Shown here: positions 1 to 11,354 of the stretch, one piece after another
How the letters are laid out: every line of letters begins with the position of its first letter
Position numbering within the stretch: position 1 is the first letter of the stretch
Assembly (NCBI GenBank): GCA_019915135.1
Contig: JAHLMK010000008.1
Coordinates: 1,860,001-1,924,000, forward strand
Reading direction: 5' to 3'
DNA from: Strobilurus pachycystidiatus
Taxonomy: Eukaryota > Basidiomycota > Agaricomycetes > Agaricales > Physalacriaceae
DNA length: 64,000 nt
The notes under the pieces: generated by a model
The model's database searches: none
What the model saw: the letters and a program-made list of their open reading frames with translations, nothing else
Told to the model about the DNA's origin: nothing
Translations under genes and position numbers: made by a program

Positions 1-482
1 ATGTTGCAACGCACTTCGTCGAAATGGAACACAAGATCCAGTTCACAAACATTCTCGAATGTCCGATCCAATGATTCAACGAATACCTGTCTATGTAATT
101 AGAATAATTCCGCGTCGGAAAGCATGGCAAACGCACTTGTATCAAATCCAATATCCCTAACTCGCTCTCCGATGAATCGACGACGAACACGAAATACAGC
201 GTGGCATAGTTCCTGTATATCACCTGCCACCTCTCGTTCTTCTCGTCCTGGGGACCTAGGAACTGCTCCAGCTCGGGCGCATCGAGGAAGTTGCACAATC
301 CAGAGGGTCGATTGGATACGAGACTGAAGATCTTCTGAACGACTGTTTGCGAGGATTGCTGCAGAGGAGTGTAGAACTTTGTCAGGCGTGGTACTCCGGA
401 AGTATTGACTGTCCAAGAACAAGTTGAGAGACTATGCAAAGGTAAGAAGATGTCCCTCACAGATCAACACGGCATGAATCAT
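1..482 (-). CDS. APS3: AP-3 adaptor complex sigma subunit (3' end beyond window)
   Basis: Small sigma chain of the AP-3 coat, which sorts cargo from Golgi/endosomes to the vacuole. Three exons are visible on the minus strand: 482-461, 408-137 and 86 to the window edge, with introns of 52 and 50 nt having GT-AG ends. The spliced product begins MIHAVLIFNTSG, then has PRLTKFY, the core IYRNYATLYFVFVVD, and SSESELGILDLIQ followed by VFVESLDRTFENV. This is the longin-type sigma fold, and the SSESELGIL block is typical of AP-3 rather than AP-1 or AP-2 sigma. The ATG is fixed by joining a 22-nt first exon, which restores the conserved hydrophobic strand. The C-terminal part lies outside the window. 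ECD lies upstream on the same strand, 152 bp away. Confidence 0.9.
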
Positions 483-634
483 TCTGGATTGTGGTTGTCG
501 CCAGTTGACATGGAGGTGTAAGCCAAGATGTACGCGAATGACGCATCAATTACGGATCACGGTTACTTACTATCATTACTTTGAGTGCTACATATCTCAA
601 TAAGTCTGTGTACATTGTTTCTACCCGAAAGTTA

Positions 635-3575
635 CTATGAATCATCGCGAGGCAGCTTCCACCCCGGCTGCAATCGACCAGCCAAATTACTGACAGGACC
701 CGAGAGCCCACCCTGGCTTTTGAAACTTTCTAAAAAGTTCTTGATCAAGTTATAATCCATCGGCTCCTCACCCTCTTCCTCCCTATCCAGCACCCCACTA
801 AGTTCCGCTTCCATCGCTGCCTCAATATCCTCATCTTCGGGAATGTCTTCTACTGTCGTCGCCTTCGCTTTGCCTTTGCCTTTATCCTCACTGGGTGTCA
901 CCTGTGGCGAAGCTTTCGGGGCGCGCGAGAGAGCCAGTTCGGCATCCATTGCTTTCATCACAGCTTCGAAGGAGTCGAGATTGGGATTGACGTTAGGCCG
1001 TGGTCCGGCCTCTGGTGCGCGATGAATGGTTTCGTGAGCGTTCGGCGGGAGCTTCACACTCGACGTCTTGACGGTCTTTGGCACAAAAGCTGCAGGTATT
1101 TTCAGCATGCTTATAACAAATCGACAGTTTGCAAACTCACCGCCACGCTCTTTTCGTTCTTTGATCATGTCGCTCCACTGATCGTCACTGATACCCAATG
1201 CCTGGCGAGAAAACTCAAGGAACTCTTCCTCTTCCTCTTCCATGTCCACTTCAACGTCGCCCACAACTTGAGGTTGATTTTCCTCATCTTCCGAGTCCAC
1301 TTCGGGGTCCTCCTCATCTGACTCGTCGTCAGAATCAACACCATCATATGTATCCCTCGGTATTATGGGTTGCCGTATAGGCTTGACCTTGACCTGGTGT
1401 GACTCGGGTGCCTTCTCTTCCTTCGGCGAGGTCTCCGCCTCCGTCTCGTGGTCCTCCTTGGATTTACCGACCCGCTGGGATTTATCGTGATAGGAGGGAG
1501 GCATCCACCCATATTCTGCTGGGTCCAGCTTCGGTACCAGCTTGTCCTTGGCCTCCTGCCGTTTCTCAGGACTCTGCGGTTCATCATCGGAGGACGTCGA
1601 CATGTTGTCATTACTAAATTCTTCGTCTGAGAACTCCTCGCTAACGACAGTATTAGTGACCAGAAAGTATAAGCGTTTGAACGATAAGCTCACTCTTCAA
1701 ATCGAGCACCAGCCATGTCTCCTTCGCCTTCAACGAACTTCTCCACTTTGGAAGCAAGGTCTTTCAGACGCGAAGCCTGGTCCGACGCAAGGCGTTCCTC
1801 CGCAGTCTCGTCAACATCCATGCTATCCAGACCGTCAGTGGCTCCGCTTCGCCCGGCCGCCTTTTGCAACATGTCGTCAAAATCTTCAGCATCAATTTTC
1901 AGCCAACTGTCATCATCTTCATCTCCCAGATACAGAACTGACTCGGGTGCTTGAGATACTGCAGACACCACTGCAGCCGCGAAAGATTGTCGACTGTGGT
2001 CACTGCATCAAAAAATCAATTAGCTGCGAAGATCAACGAGGAGAGTACATACTCTTCCTTGCGCAAGTCAATGAAAATACCCACCGCCTTGTCCTCGAGG
2101 CTGCTCCAAAGTTTAGAGCCTTCGAGCTCCCCTTTGAAATACCCGGCCGACACAAGGTTTTGTATGTATCTGGAGTATTCGGGATCTCTGCGCAGGGCAT
2201 CCTTCTTGGCGCCGGCCTAAATTTTCCACATGAGTCATGAGCGGAATGCTATCGCAGAGAGACACACCGCTGCCTGTCGTATCTCTACGGTTTCTGTCGG
2301 TCCAGTCCGTTTGCTTTCTTGGTACAAAATCTCGAAGCCAACAGCCTGCAAACGAGGTGAACCAAGGAGCGATTAACTGACTCTATATGACTCACGATTT
2401 TCATGCCCACATCACGCCAACGCCACTCCTTGGTCTCCTCGAGTTCAGTCCATCGTCCAAAGACTTTGGGAGGGAAGAACTTTTGTCCAACAAGCTGTGC
2501 GTACGCTGTTCGCGTCATGCGCACAGTAGACAGAACCGACGTGTCCGGCGGGAATCGGGTCATTTTGTGGGCGGACTGCATAAGCAGGTTAGCAAAGTAA
2601 GACAGATAGAGAGTGCATATATTCACCCTAAGTTGAGCAGCATCTCTGGTGTAGAATGCCTCGACAGCTTTCTGGATCAGGGAAGGTTGCACAGACAGTG
2701 CCTTGGTTATATCGAGAGGCAAGTGTGCGTTGGTAGCGTGGACGTGACGGTTAAGGGCGTCGGGGTACCTGCAAAAGATTGAGTCACAACCTCGTACACA
2801 ATGATTAGGTCCAATTACCGTTTTGTTCTCTCCCAGGCAAGATCTTCGACCTCTGGTGATGCCCGCGTAGTCACTGCCGCATCCCTCACAAGATCTAACG
2901 CGTCCTCGACGGCTAAAAACTCGTCTTTGTCATCGTCTAGGATATTGTCCTCATCGTCGCTGTCTTGTCGACGTGGATATCGATGACGGCGTTTTCTAGA
3001 GGGTGGGGATACGTGTGAGAGCGGTATGAGATGTAGGTGGGAACTGTAGATCCAGACCTGCAGCGTAGGTTTGCGGTTAGCGCAAGCGCCGAGACGAAAG
3101 ATGACGGGACGCACCCTGTTTTCAGAATTAGTGGGCGTTACCCATGAAGGTAATGCGTCTGCTGCTTCGATGAGGAGAAATTCCCCGTCAGAGTCAAACA
3201 CGCTGTACAAGATAAATGAAACGAGTCGAAAGGCGAAAAAAAGCTGAGTGAATACCTTATAACAACATCCCACTTGGCTGAGACTTCCTTGAGAAGCCAG
3301 ACCGCACACCACTCGTCGTCCACACAGTCTCCGACTCTCATGCGCCCTTCAATCATCCACCGGTCGCTCGCGTCGGGGTCATCGACGACTTTGAGCTCGA
3401 AGGAATCACGGTGCCAGATAAAACTTGGAATGAGCAAGGCGTCGATGAAAGTCTGGATGCAAGCGGCAATGGTGGTCACAGAGGCCCTGTCCGATAGCTG
3501 CGATGGCGCGTAGAGGGCATATTGCAGCGTATCCTCTGAGATATTGGGCGGGCGATTGAAGATGTCGGACGTCAT
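635..3575 (-). CDS. ECD: Ecdysoneless (ECD/SGT1) homologue
   Basis: Fungal member of the ecdysoneless/SGT1 family; family members have been linked to transcription, pre-mRNA splicing and the R2TP chaperone. The start MTSDIFNRPPNISEDTLQYA is at 3575. An N-terminal globular part follows, with DGEFLLIEAADALPSWV then NSENR, the family signature, about 100-150 residues in. The C-terminal half is strongly acidic, with Asp/Glu/Ser runs and PAEYGWMPPSYHDKS, and ends QPGWKLPRDDS. Several short introns interrupt it; one is clear at 3203-3255 (53 nt), joining AKWDVVI to SVFDSDGE. The stop is at 635-637. It is head-to-head with VMA7, only 55 bp apart, so the two probably share a promoter. It is unrelated to the CHORD/CS-domain SGT1 that binds HSP90. 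Confidence 0.88.
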
Positions 3576-3630
3576 GAGCAAGAGACAGCTTTCCTTTTCG
3601 GGACTCGTCCAGTTACTCACACCGACGACG
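3576..3630. promoter_or_regulatory. 55-bp shared divergent promoter of ECD and VMA7
   Basis: The two start codons point away from each other with only 55 bp between them, so core promoter and 5' leaders must overlap the neighbouring gene or be very short. No TATA box was seen. Bidirectional control is inferred from spacing alone. Confidence 0.45.
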
Positions 3631-4190
3631 ATGGCGACGACGTTCAAGGATCGCAATTTGCTGGCGGTTATCGGCGACGAGGTAGTAATTTTCTCGCCTC
3701 TGACTCAACTTGCATCCTCAACTACCGCCAGGACTCAATCACCGGCTTACTCCTAGCAGGCATTGGGCATATAAACGACAAGCAGAAGAAGAATTTCCTC
3801 GTCGTCGACGCTAGTGCGTGTCCAATCAATGTATTACTATCACAACTAACCAACGATGCTCAGAGACCCAAGTGTCCACCATTGAATCCGCTTTCCAAGA
3901 GTTCACTGAGCGCAAGGATATAGCAATTCTCTTGATCAATCAGCATGTCCGTTCTCTCTCCCATCGACTCCCTCTCCTCCCTTATTCCTTCCAGATCGCA
4001 GAGAAGATACGACCGACGGTGGACAAGTACCAGCAGGCCTTCCCGGCACTCCTGGAAATACCCTCGAAAGATCACCCATACGGTAAGCCTCGTCATCGGC
4101 CCTCTGTTCCCGACACAATCAACCCTCTCTCCCTCAGATCCAAGCAAGGACTCAGTTCTGAAGCGGGTGCAGAAGCTCTTTGGAGAGTAA
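3631..4190 (+). CDS. VMA7: V-type proton ATPase subunit F
   Basis: Subunit F of the peripheral V1 sector of the vacuolar proton pump; it sits on the central rotor stalk with subunit D. The spliced protein starts [19 protein letters not shown], continues [12 protein letters not shown], then [35 protein letters not shown], and [19 protein letters not shown], ending RVQKLFGE. These blocks match the whole length of the family (about 120 residues). Introns follow GDE (3682-3731, 50 nt), VVDA, INQH and HPY, all GT-AG. The next gene downstream, TIM21, is convergent, with 112 bp between the two stops. Confidence 0.95.
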
Positions 4191-4302
4191 TTATTTTGAT
4201 ACCCACGGACACCGCCAACTGTAATATACGATATAATGATACATTCGACACATTCTCCACTACTACTGCAGTAGATCTCATCGACGCAGCACTGGAGGAT
4301 CT

Positions 4303-5504
4303 TCACCTACGCCTCTTGCCTTTTCCACAAATATCCTGTTCCGCCGATGTTCCTTCGAATCTGCCCATGTCCGTTAGCTCATGTTGCGCGAACATAGTGG
4401 GAACAAGCGTACTGGGAATGTCCACAAACAGATAGCGGAATACATATTTGCCCTCATTGTTCATTACCAACTCGGCGTGCGCTTCACCGTCAGTGAATAT
4501 CTGTCCTTCGGGGGGCTCTGGATTGCTCTTGGTCCGCCGTAAAGAGGAAAAGATTCCAGCAACCTGCCACGCCTTACTCTCCTCCTTATGTGTGTCTTCT
4601 ATGTGCGTTGGAGTAGACGCGGTCTGAGCAGGCGCAGCCGGCGCGCCGATGAGATACTTGAAGACATGCCTGAACTGCTGTGAAAGCCTGTCGGATTGCT
4701 CCTTTGCCCATGCAGAAGTGCTTTCCACCGTCATATCAGGTAGGCGCGAGGCCTTGTCCTCGAACCATCCAGTGATTGCCTCGTAATAAGTATCGGACGA
4801 CCTGTTGGCTCCTGGAAGCTGGCCTTGGACATAGAAGCTGAGGAACATGTGGTGTCGCCCGCTCGAGTCTACCATGACTTCGGAGACAATTTGATGACTG
4901 CCCATCCTCGAACGGGGCCGATCAGCAGAGGTTGGGGTGTTGTGGAATGTAAGAGGCCCGTGGAGGTATTTCGCAATCTGTCGCACGATGAGCTCGGACG
5001 GCTAACGAGCACAAACTGGCCAGACCTGTGGTGATTTTCGTATTCTCTCGCAAGCCTCGTTGTGAAGAACAGTTGGAGAATTTGAAGAGAAAAGCTCCGT
5101 GGTGAGACAGTATATCAGCACTACCGACATGCCCGCCCCAAGCAGAATCACGGTCAAATTGGAGGTGCGTGCCGTCGTGCGCTTCACTGTGTCGCCGCAA
5201 GTGAGTTGTGATAGACTCGAGCGAAACAACACGCACCTTTCCCGCCGACGCTGAGCTCTGACCACTTTTTGACCTTTTCACCATTGAAAGACTGTGAGAC
5301 ACCTAGAGGAAATGGCCCAGCATTGTCGCGGTGTTGAGCACGACTCCTGCTCGTGTCCAGGGACTGGGAGAGGTCTGATGGTCCCGTGAACGAGTCGCGA
5401 TGAGTTGCGTACAGTCGAGAGCCAGAAAGCCTCGGGCGCGGTGTGTGGCGCAGTGTTGCTGCCGACCATCGACAAGTGTGGGCGCGACAAACACTGAAAC
5501 TCAT
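4303..5504 (-). CDS. TIM21: Mitochondrial import inner membrane translocase subunit TIM21
   Basis: Tim21 is an inner-membrane subunit of the presequence translocase; its intermembrane-space domain contacts TOM and it links TIM23 to respiratory complexes. The protein begins [20 protein letters not shown], an Arg-rich, acid-poor mitochondrial presequence. One hydrophobic segment ([18 protein letters not shown]) is followed by [20 protein letters not shown] and, after a 48-nt intron, by [13 protein letters not shown], the conserved Tim21 core. A second block contains [11 protein letters not shown]. The C-terminal tail is longer than in yeast and ends in basic residues. The intron before [10 protein letters not shown] lies within GGK. 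The start at 5504 was chosen because it gives the presequence; the open frame runs 18 codons further upstream. Confidence 0.88.
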
Positions 5505-5764
5505 CGCGCTAGGTGGTCCAGAACAGTGTTGCACTAAAACTTCCGGCTGCTCTGTCAATGTCCGGAACCATCAGGAACACATGGACAAACACCTCTTTGC
5601 TCGTTCTTCCTCACCAGAAAGGACATATCAGACGCTGGAATAACGCGCAAATGACGATTGCGATTGAGATAGGCTGCAAGGTACACACTACTGTACAAGG
5701 ACCACTTGGAAATACAGATCGAGCTTCAATGGTCGTGATAATGGGTAATACCACAGGCGGTAAT

Positions 5765-6366
5765 CTAGCTCCTCTCTCCACGGAGACGACGAGCCAAGGC
5801 GAGATCCTTTGGCTGGATGGTGACACGTTTGGCGTGGATGGCAGCAAGGTTGGTATCCTCAAAGAGAGAGACGAGGTAGGCCTCAGCCGCTTCCTGGAGG
5901 GCCATGACGGCGGACGACTGGAAGCGCAAATCGGTCTAGACAACGTCAAACTGAGTCAGAAGGCGGTTCCGGCGAGGACGACGACGAGCAGGTCAATACC
6001 TTGAAGTCCTGGGCAATTTCACGAACGAGACGTTGGAAGGGGAGCTTGCGAATCAAAAGCTCGGTCGATTTCTGGTAACGCCTGATCTCGCGAAGAGCGA
6101 CGGTTCCGGGCCTGAAGCGATGGGGCTTCTTGACACCGCCGGTGGCGTTCTGGAGAGGGGAGAGAATCAGTACGCCCAGTTGACCACAGTTTGAGGTCCG
6201 ATGACGCGTACCGTTGCGGTCTTTCTGGCTGATTTAGCGGCCAGCTGCTTGCGAGGGGCTTTGCCTGGACCACGTCGCGGTCAGGATGAACATTCAAGGC
6301 GATTGACGCGAGAATAGTCAACGCACCTCCAGTGGACTTGCGGGCGGTTTGCTTGGTGCGGGCCAT
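5765..6366 (-). CDS. HHT1: Histone H3
   Basis: Core nucleosome histone. Four exons join to give [86 protein letters not shown] and [19 protein letters not shown], ending RGERS. The stop is at 5765-5767. K4, K9, K14, K27 and K36-equivalent lysines are all present. Introns fall in the GG|K codon, next to K27, and after DFK. As spliced here the segment after K27 reads TATNATGG, one residue longer than the usual spacing to GGVKK (see findings). A TATA box lies about 100 bp upstream. No H4 gene is adjacent in this window. Confidence 0.95.
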
Positions 6367-6468
6367 TGTTTCTAGTCGGTGATATTTGCTGAAAGGTGCT
6401 GTCGAGTGGCGGGATTGTCTTGAAGGTGGTGGTGCTGATCCAACCTGCAGTACAGCGCTGTTGTGGCA

Positions 6469-6474
6469 TATATA
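6469..6474 (-). promoter_or_regulatory. TATA box of histone H3 gene
   Basis: TATATA on the minus strand inside CCTATATATGCC, 103-108 bp before the H3 start codon. Its position fits a core promoter with a leader of roughly 70 nt. Confidence 0.55.
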
Positions 6475-6866
6475 GGCCTAACTCGAGGCACGTGACCGCA
6501 GATCGCTTTGACCTTGCCAATCATAATGCGACTTGCTGCCTCTTCGGGTTTCACGGACGGTGACGGACCAGTCATCCAAAGACTGCCTTTGCTTGTCATC
6601 TGATCCCGTGTGGGTATCCTGGGTCAAGTTTCAGGCGTCTGTCTGTTGCAGGTGGCCTTTGAATTTCTTTCCAGGCCGTCTTTGTCTTTGCAGAGTCTAC
6701 AGAACGTGTTGACGACCAAAACGCCACCCACTAGTACTACGTCTCTGGTCTTGACAACTTGACAGCACGACTCTGCAACATTACCCACTATCTCACGTGT
6801 ACCGCCTTCTACAAGATCACAAGGATCTCTTATCTGTGATTCTGTTTCTCAGGCCGTATGGAAGAA

Positions 6867-6874
6867 TATATAAA
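6867..6874 (+). promoter_or_regulatory. TATA box of the FAH-family gene
   Basis: TATATAAA, 36-43 bp upstream of the ATG at 6910. This implies a very short 5' leader. Confidence 0.5.
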
Positions 6875-6909
6875 GTCGTCATTGGACTTGTGCTGAGGAT
6901 CTAACGAAC

Positions 6910-8079
6910 ATGCTTTGCTTCCTACCCCTGCTTGCTACCTGTGCCCTTCTTGCTAAGGCAGAGCGCATTGTTCGTTTCATCTCGAGCGATGACAAAATCT
7001 ACTCTGGGGACGCTATTCTCCCGAACAATACTTTCGACGCCGCCTTCAGTACCCAAGCCAAAGTCATTCAAGGCGATGTGCTGGGGAACTTCACAGTTAC
7101 AGACCAAGTCAAGGTACCATCGTTCATCGTTCAGAGGAACGCCTTCTCAATCCAAACCCAAGGACATCAAAAAACTGCTTTCTCCTCTTGAGAATGCAGC
7201 GGTCAGAACCGTTAGAATGGTGGGACTAAACTATGTCTCCCATATCGATGAGGTGGGACTTTTCCGCGACTTTTCCTGACTCTCCGCCTCACACACCCAT
7301 CAGAGCAACATGACGATTCCTCAGTTCCCGATCCTCTTCTACAAGCCCTTTACTTCGTTGAATACTCCCAGTGATCCTATTCCTGTCAGTGCGGGTTATC
7401 AGACCCAAGGCAATTTCACTTCTTCCATGGACTGGGAAACCGAACTCGTCGTTGTCATGAAGACAGCAGCGTATAACATCTCGGAGGATGAAGCCTTGGA
7501 TCACGTCCTTGGTTATACTGTGCGTAGTGGCCTACTTATTCTAATGAGTGCGCTGAACGATGCCTCCAACAGGTTGGTCATGATGTCTCTCACCGCGGTT
7601 GGCAGATCGAACGAGGAGGATTACCCCAGCCGCAATACTCTATGGGCAAAGGCGCGGACGGATGGGCACCTTGGGGCCCAGCCATAGTCACGACGGACAT
7701 CATCCCAGATCCACAGGTCCTGAACCTCTACACACGCGTCAATGGCGTTACCCAGCAGAATGCCTCCACGGCGGACATGATATTTGGAGTCAAGCAACTC
7801 ATTTCGTTCTTCTCCATGGGTATCACGCTGCTTCCTGGTGACCTGATCTTCACGGGAACGTGAGTAGCTGTCTGTTTTAGTGAGGCGGTTGGTATGCTGA
7901 CGGGCCGTACAGGCCTAGCGGGACTAATCTTGGGAAAGCGGTTCCCACTTATTTAGTAAATGGAGATGTAGTGGAGGTTGGTTTCAGTCTTTGCAGTCAG
8001 ACCCTCGAATTAAATCGAAACTTTTTAGGTTGGCCTGGAAAACGTGGGAACCTGCACGAACGAAATCGTGTACGTCTGA
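6910..8079 (+). CDS. Fumarylacetoacetate hydrolase (FAH) family protein with signal peptide
   Basis: Member of the FAH fold family, which includes metal-dependent hydrolases and decarboxylases of small acyl-pyruvate-type compounds. The protein opens with MLCFLPLLATCALLAKAERI, which looks like a cleavable secretion signal. The catalytic core follows: VGLNYVSHIDE, PILFYKPFTS, DWETELVVVMK (metal-ligand acids), GYTVGHDVSHRGWQ, then KGADGWAPWGPAIVT, and near the end LLPGDLIFTGTPSGTNLGKA. Six exons join with GT-AG introns, for example after GYT and inside TGT|P. The stop is at 8077-8079. Several NxS/T sites (NNTF, NFT, NMT, NIS, NAS) fit a secretory route. The substrate is unknown; most FAH homologues are cytosolic or mitochondrial, so the leader is unusual. 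Confidence 0.88.
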
Positions 8080-8334
8080 TGCCTGCTGACTGCTGTCCTG
8101 TTGCCGCTCTTATTCTTACATCTGAACGTTGTACTAAGCGCATCTGAACTGTTTGAGGCGTGTTTGTTGCGTATATAGTATGAACTCGACCCAAAATGCA
8201 TGAATGACGAGGGCATTACATCGCCAATCGCGAGGATAGTCACACGGTTGGCATCTCGAGCCCAGACTTCTTCCAGTTCTCTTATCCGATCCATTTCTAA
8301 GACAACGTCGATACCCACCTTCACGCCGACCGCC

Positions 8335-10111
8335 ATGACGATCTCTTTCCGCCCCGCCCTTGAGGAGTCTCTGACCTGCCATGTATACACACCCACCGCG
8401 GAGCTCTGCTTCACAGCCACCGTGGACCCCGAAGAGTACGCCGACCTCAAGAGAGCCGGTGCCACAATACAGCTTTGGTCCAACCTTCCACTGCCAGCCA
8501 TTGGCAGGCCCTATGGGGAATGGGGCGAGATTGATTTTACCGACGTACCATCTCCCAGCCCTGACCCAAACGCGGTCTCGTTCCTGTCTGCAGACGCAGG
8601 CACCTCCCACTCTGACGAACGAGTACTGCACCTTCCTGTATCCGTGGCGCTTTCTGGGCACGCGTTCCAGGCGTACTCTTACACGTACAGGATTCAATAT
8701 GCAAACGGCGAGACGAAATGGCTGGGCGCCTTTGGGCGTAATGGTACCATAACCCTACAATCAATTGAGCGCTTCGCGCTGCTTGGTGAAGACTGGGAGC
8801 GAGACGACGGTATCTATACGTGGAACTCGCGTGGAAAGGCGATAGATGGCATCATCGCCAAAGTGTCGCGTCCATCAGACTGGACCGTTTGGCCTCTCGG
8901 CAGATCAGAAAGGTTAAACCCACTGCACGTCCTTGTCTTGCCCACGCTAAATCCTTTGTTCTCACAGCACAGCGTCTCTTTTCTTCCTAGTCCCACGGTC
9001 GAATACCTTCCTCGCCTCCGCTACGATGCTCATTAGCAGCACATCGGAAGTCGGCGTGACCATCACTGAGTCTGGTGACTTGACAGCATCTGGTTCTGGC
9101 TCGGTATTACTCTCGTCATTCCATCCCAAGACCAGCGTACGTTCCCTCATCGACAGCGCGACCCAATTCTCTTCCTCCTCCAAATGTATCGCTCTATCGG
9201 AATCTGGTCATTCCGCCGTAATAACTTCCTCTTCAGTGGACCAAAATCCACTCGCAATCTCCGTCATCCCGATGGTTCTACAGACGCCTTCCGTCGTAGA
9301 CAATGTCATACTGGAGTGGTCAAAGTTCGCTCCTTCCTACGCTCCGAGCGCAGAACATCCGGTTGCTCTGTACTCGCCTCTGAACAAAACTTTCCATGTT
9401 TGCGAATCTCTCGACTCCATCTCCCTCGCCATTCCTCCCACAGGAGTGCATATCCTACTGTGTCCGCTCTATCATGTAGAAGGTAACGGAAAGCAACTTC
9501 AGGTTTCCCTCTTACAGGGGCACGCTCTCAGTGTTCAAGGAGACAGTCTGCCTACGCCACCGCCTTCCCCGCGTGTGAAGACAAGGACACTCTCGCGATC
9601 CCACTCTTCACCTGCAAGCCCGGACGGAGACATCGCAGGCAAGCCCGTCTCTGTACCGAAAGGTATTCTGTCAACGATCAAGCGGGTCTTTGTTGGGCTC
9701 GCTGTCTTCGTGTCGCTGTGGTTCAGGCGTCTGTTCCGCAGAGAAAAGTCACACCCTGTCGCTCAAACAGAAAACTCCCTTGTTGACGAGAGGACGCCTC
9801 TTTTGAACGATGAGTCCACCGCGGCTCTCCCATCTGAACCGTCCTCAGATGTCATTGGAGGTAGTGATCCTCTGTCCTCTACTTCTTTTGTGGATCTCTT
9901 GCTTGATGTCCTGGAAGGAGGGGGAGTAACTTGTATCGTACGGGACACTACCGCGTCAAAATCCTGGCAGGATTTGTATAGAGACGCAGTGTTCCGGACA
10001 GGAACACGACAAATCATACCACTAGGATATGAAGCACTGGGAGGTGGTGCCATCAAAGTAGAATTGGGATTTTTGGAGAAGAACAGTCACCTTACTATAT
10101 CCGCATCATAA
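8335..10111 (+). CDS. Conserved-looking hypothetical membrane-anchored protein
   Basis: Family not recognised. Two exons (8335-8912 and 8968-10111, intron 55 nt) give about 573 residues. The N-terminal 190 residues look globular and beta-rich, with Trp/Tyr-rich stretches such as IQLWSNLPLPAIGRP, YTYRIQYANGETKWLGAFGR and DGIYTWNSRGKAID. The middle is Ser/Thr-rich. Around residues 435-452 there is one hydrophobic segment (VFVGLAVFVSLWF) bounded by basic residues on both sides (TIKR before, RRLFRRE after), followed by DERTPLLNDE, which resembles an acidic dileucine sorting signal. The C-terminal domain (FVDLLLDVLEGGGVTCIVRD) is again folded-looking. A single-pass membrane protein of the endomembrane system is an inference only. 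The start was chosen at MTISFRPALEESL because it follows non-coding-looking sequence. Confidence 0.7.
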
Positions 10112-10178
10112 ACTTACATGTGTACTACCTGCAATGTTCAGCAGCACCCTTAACGTCTCTATGTATCTGTAGCATTCG

Positions 10179-11232
10179 CTAGTCGAATTCATCATCGCTA
10201 TCCCGACCTTTGCGCTTCCGTTCGTTGCCTGACATGGTCTGCGCAATTATATCGTCCAACATTTCTGGAGAGAGGTCGTATTCCGAACTTCGGACGACGA
10301 TGGCATAGGCGGCTAAGATTTGGTTATGAGTTGAGCTAATCATGAGCATCCGGTGCCATATCACCTTCTTCTATCTTCTTCATCGACTGGGCAGTCACAG
10401 TTTGCTTTTTGGAGAGGTACGGCACAAGCGGTATGAAGAGGTCAAAGTCTGAGCAAGTACGTGTCAGGCTGGATTTGAAGGGAGCTAGAGGACGTCCTTG
10501 CCAGCTTTACAGTTCCGAACGAAGCTCAAGGTCTCCATCGCCTGAGAGCGGCCTCCTTGTTTGGTCAAACCGGATATTGCGTATCGCATAAGTTCACCAG
10601 TAAGATCCGATATTCCAAGAAGATAGTCAGAGGTCGTCAGAGGAAATACCTGGAGACAGATGCTCAAGGTGCAGCAATTCGAGATCCATTCCGACACTAC
10701 GCACTGGAACTCCATCAGGATCGCACAACGTCTGCTGAATTTGCGACAAAGTAATCAAGGTGCCATGCTCTGGGGAGTGCTAATCAATATTGACTTTTTC
10801 GACGAACGGTGACGGGGAGGAAACAGCTCGTACCCAAGTAGTGCGCAAAGGACAAGGCCTCGATGAACTCTTGGAGACCCGGAGATGCCTGGCGTTCATA
10901 TCGCCAGAAGCGATCTCCAGCGAGGTCGTCCCTCATATTCAGGTAGATCTGCTGTACTTGTCGTAGGTTTTCACGCCCGCGCCTAGCAGCCCGGAGAGCG
11001 GAAGTTTCTGTGTCGCCATCCTTCGGCTGCTCGAGAGCAACACGATGGAGAAGGAAGATGGTTTTCTTGGAGATATTGGTGATGTCTCGACTAGCCTGGG
11101 TGTCATTGATTGAGGACAATGCAAGGGCGACGTTGAAGCAAGGACGCGTACTTTGATGAGACGTTCGCGTCTATCGTTGTGTTCGTCTATCTCATGGCAG
11201 AAATCCACAAAGACAGAGGTGGAGGATTGCAT
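10179..11232 (-). CDS. TSNAX: Translin-associated protein X (TRAX)
   Basis: Partner of translin in the C3PO RNase complex, which removes RISC passenger strands and processes tRNA fragments. The sequence shows NDRRERLIKASRDITNISKK then TIFLLHRVALE, LQEFIEALSFAHYL, FPLTTSDYLLGISDLTGELM and a C-terminal AYAIVVRSSEYDLSPEML followed by a basic/acidic tail ending DSDDEFD. These blocks, in order, are the TRAX rather than translin pattern. At least four introns interrupt it; one lies between LIK and ASRD. The start at 11232 (MQSSTSVFVDFCHEIDE) is preferred, but an in-frame ATG at 11319 would add 29 residues. It is divergent from the HIT-like gene, with 122 bp between starts. The acidic catalytic residues of C3PO were not checked one by one. 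Confidence 0.85.
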
Positions 11233-11354
11233 ATTGGGAAGTGCGCGTAGTGGACAAGTAAGGACATGACCCGATTTAATTTGGGCCACGTTCCTGGCTG
11301 TCGGCTCCACTGCGGCCACCTTTCTTATTCCCGTCGTCGTCGTCGTCGCTGTCG

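Larger units (their letters stand above)
6367..6909. other. Intergenic region between divergent H3 and FAH-family genes
   Basis: 543 bp holding the two divergent promoters and no credible coding frame. TATA elements for each gene lie near its own start codon (6469-6474 and 6867-6874). No other structured element was seen. Confidence 0.6.

Noticed and set aside
99..422. 107-codon minus-strand frame at the left edge
   Set aside because: It is a shifted-frame shadow of AP-3 sigma, whose conserved blocks are read one base over and joined by two introns.
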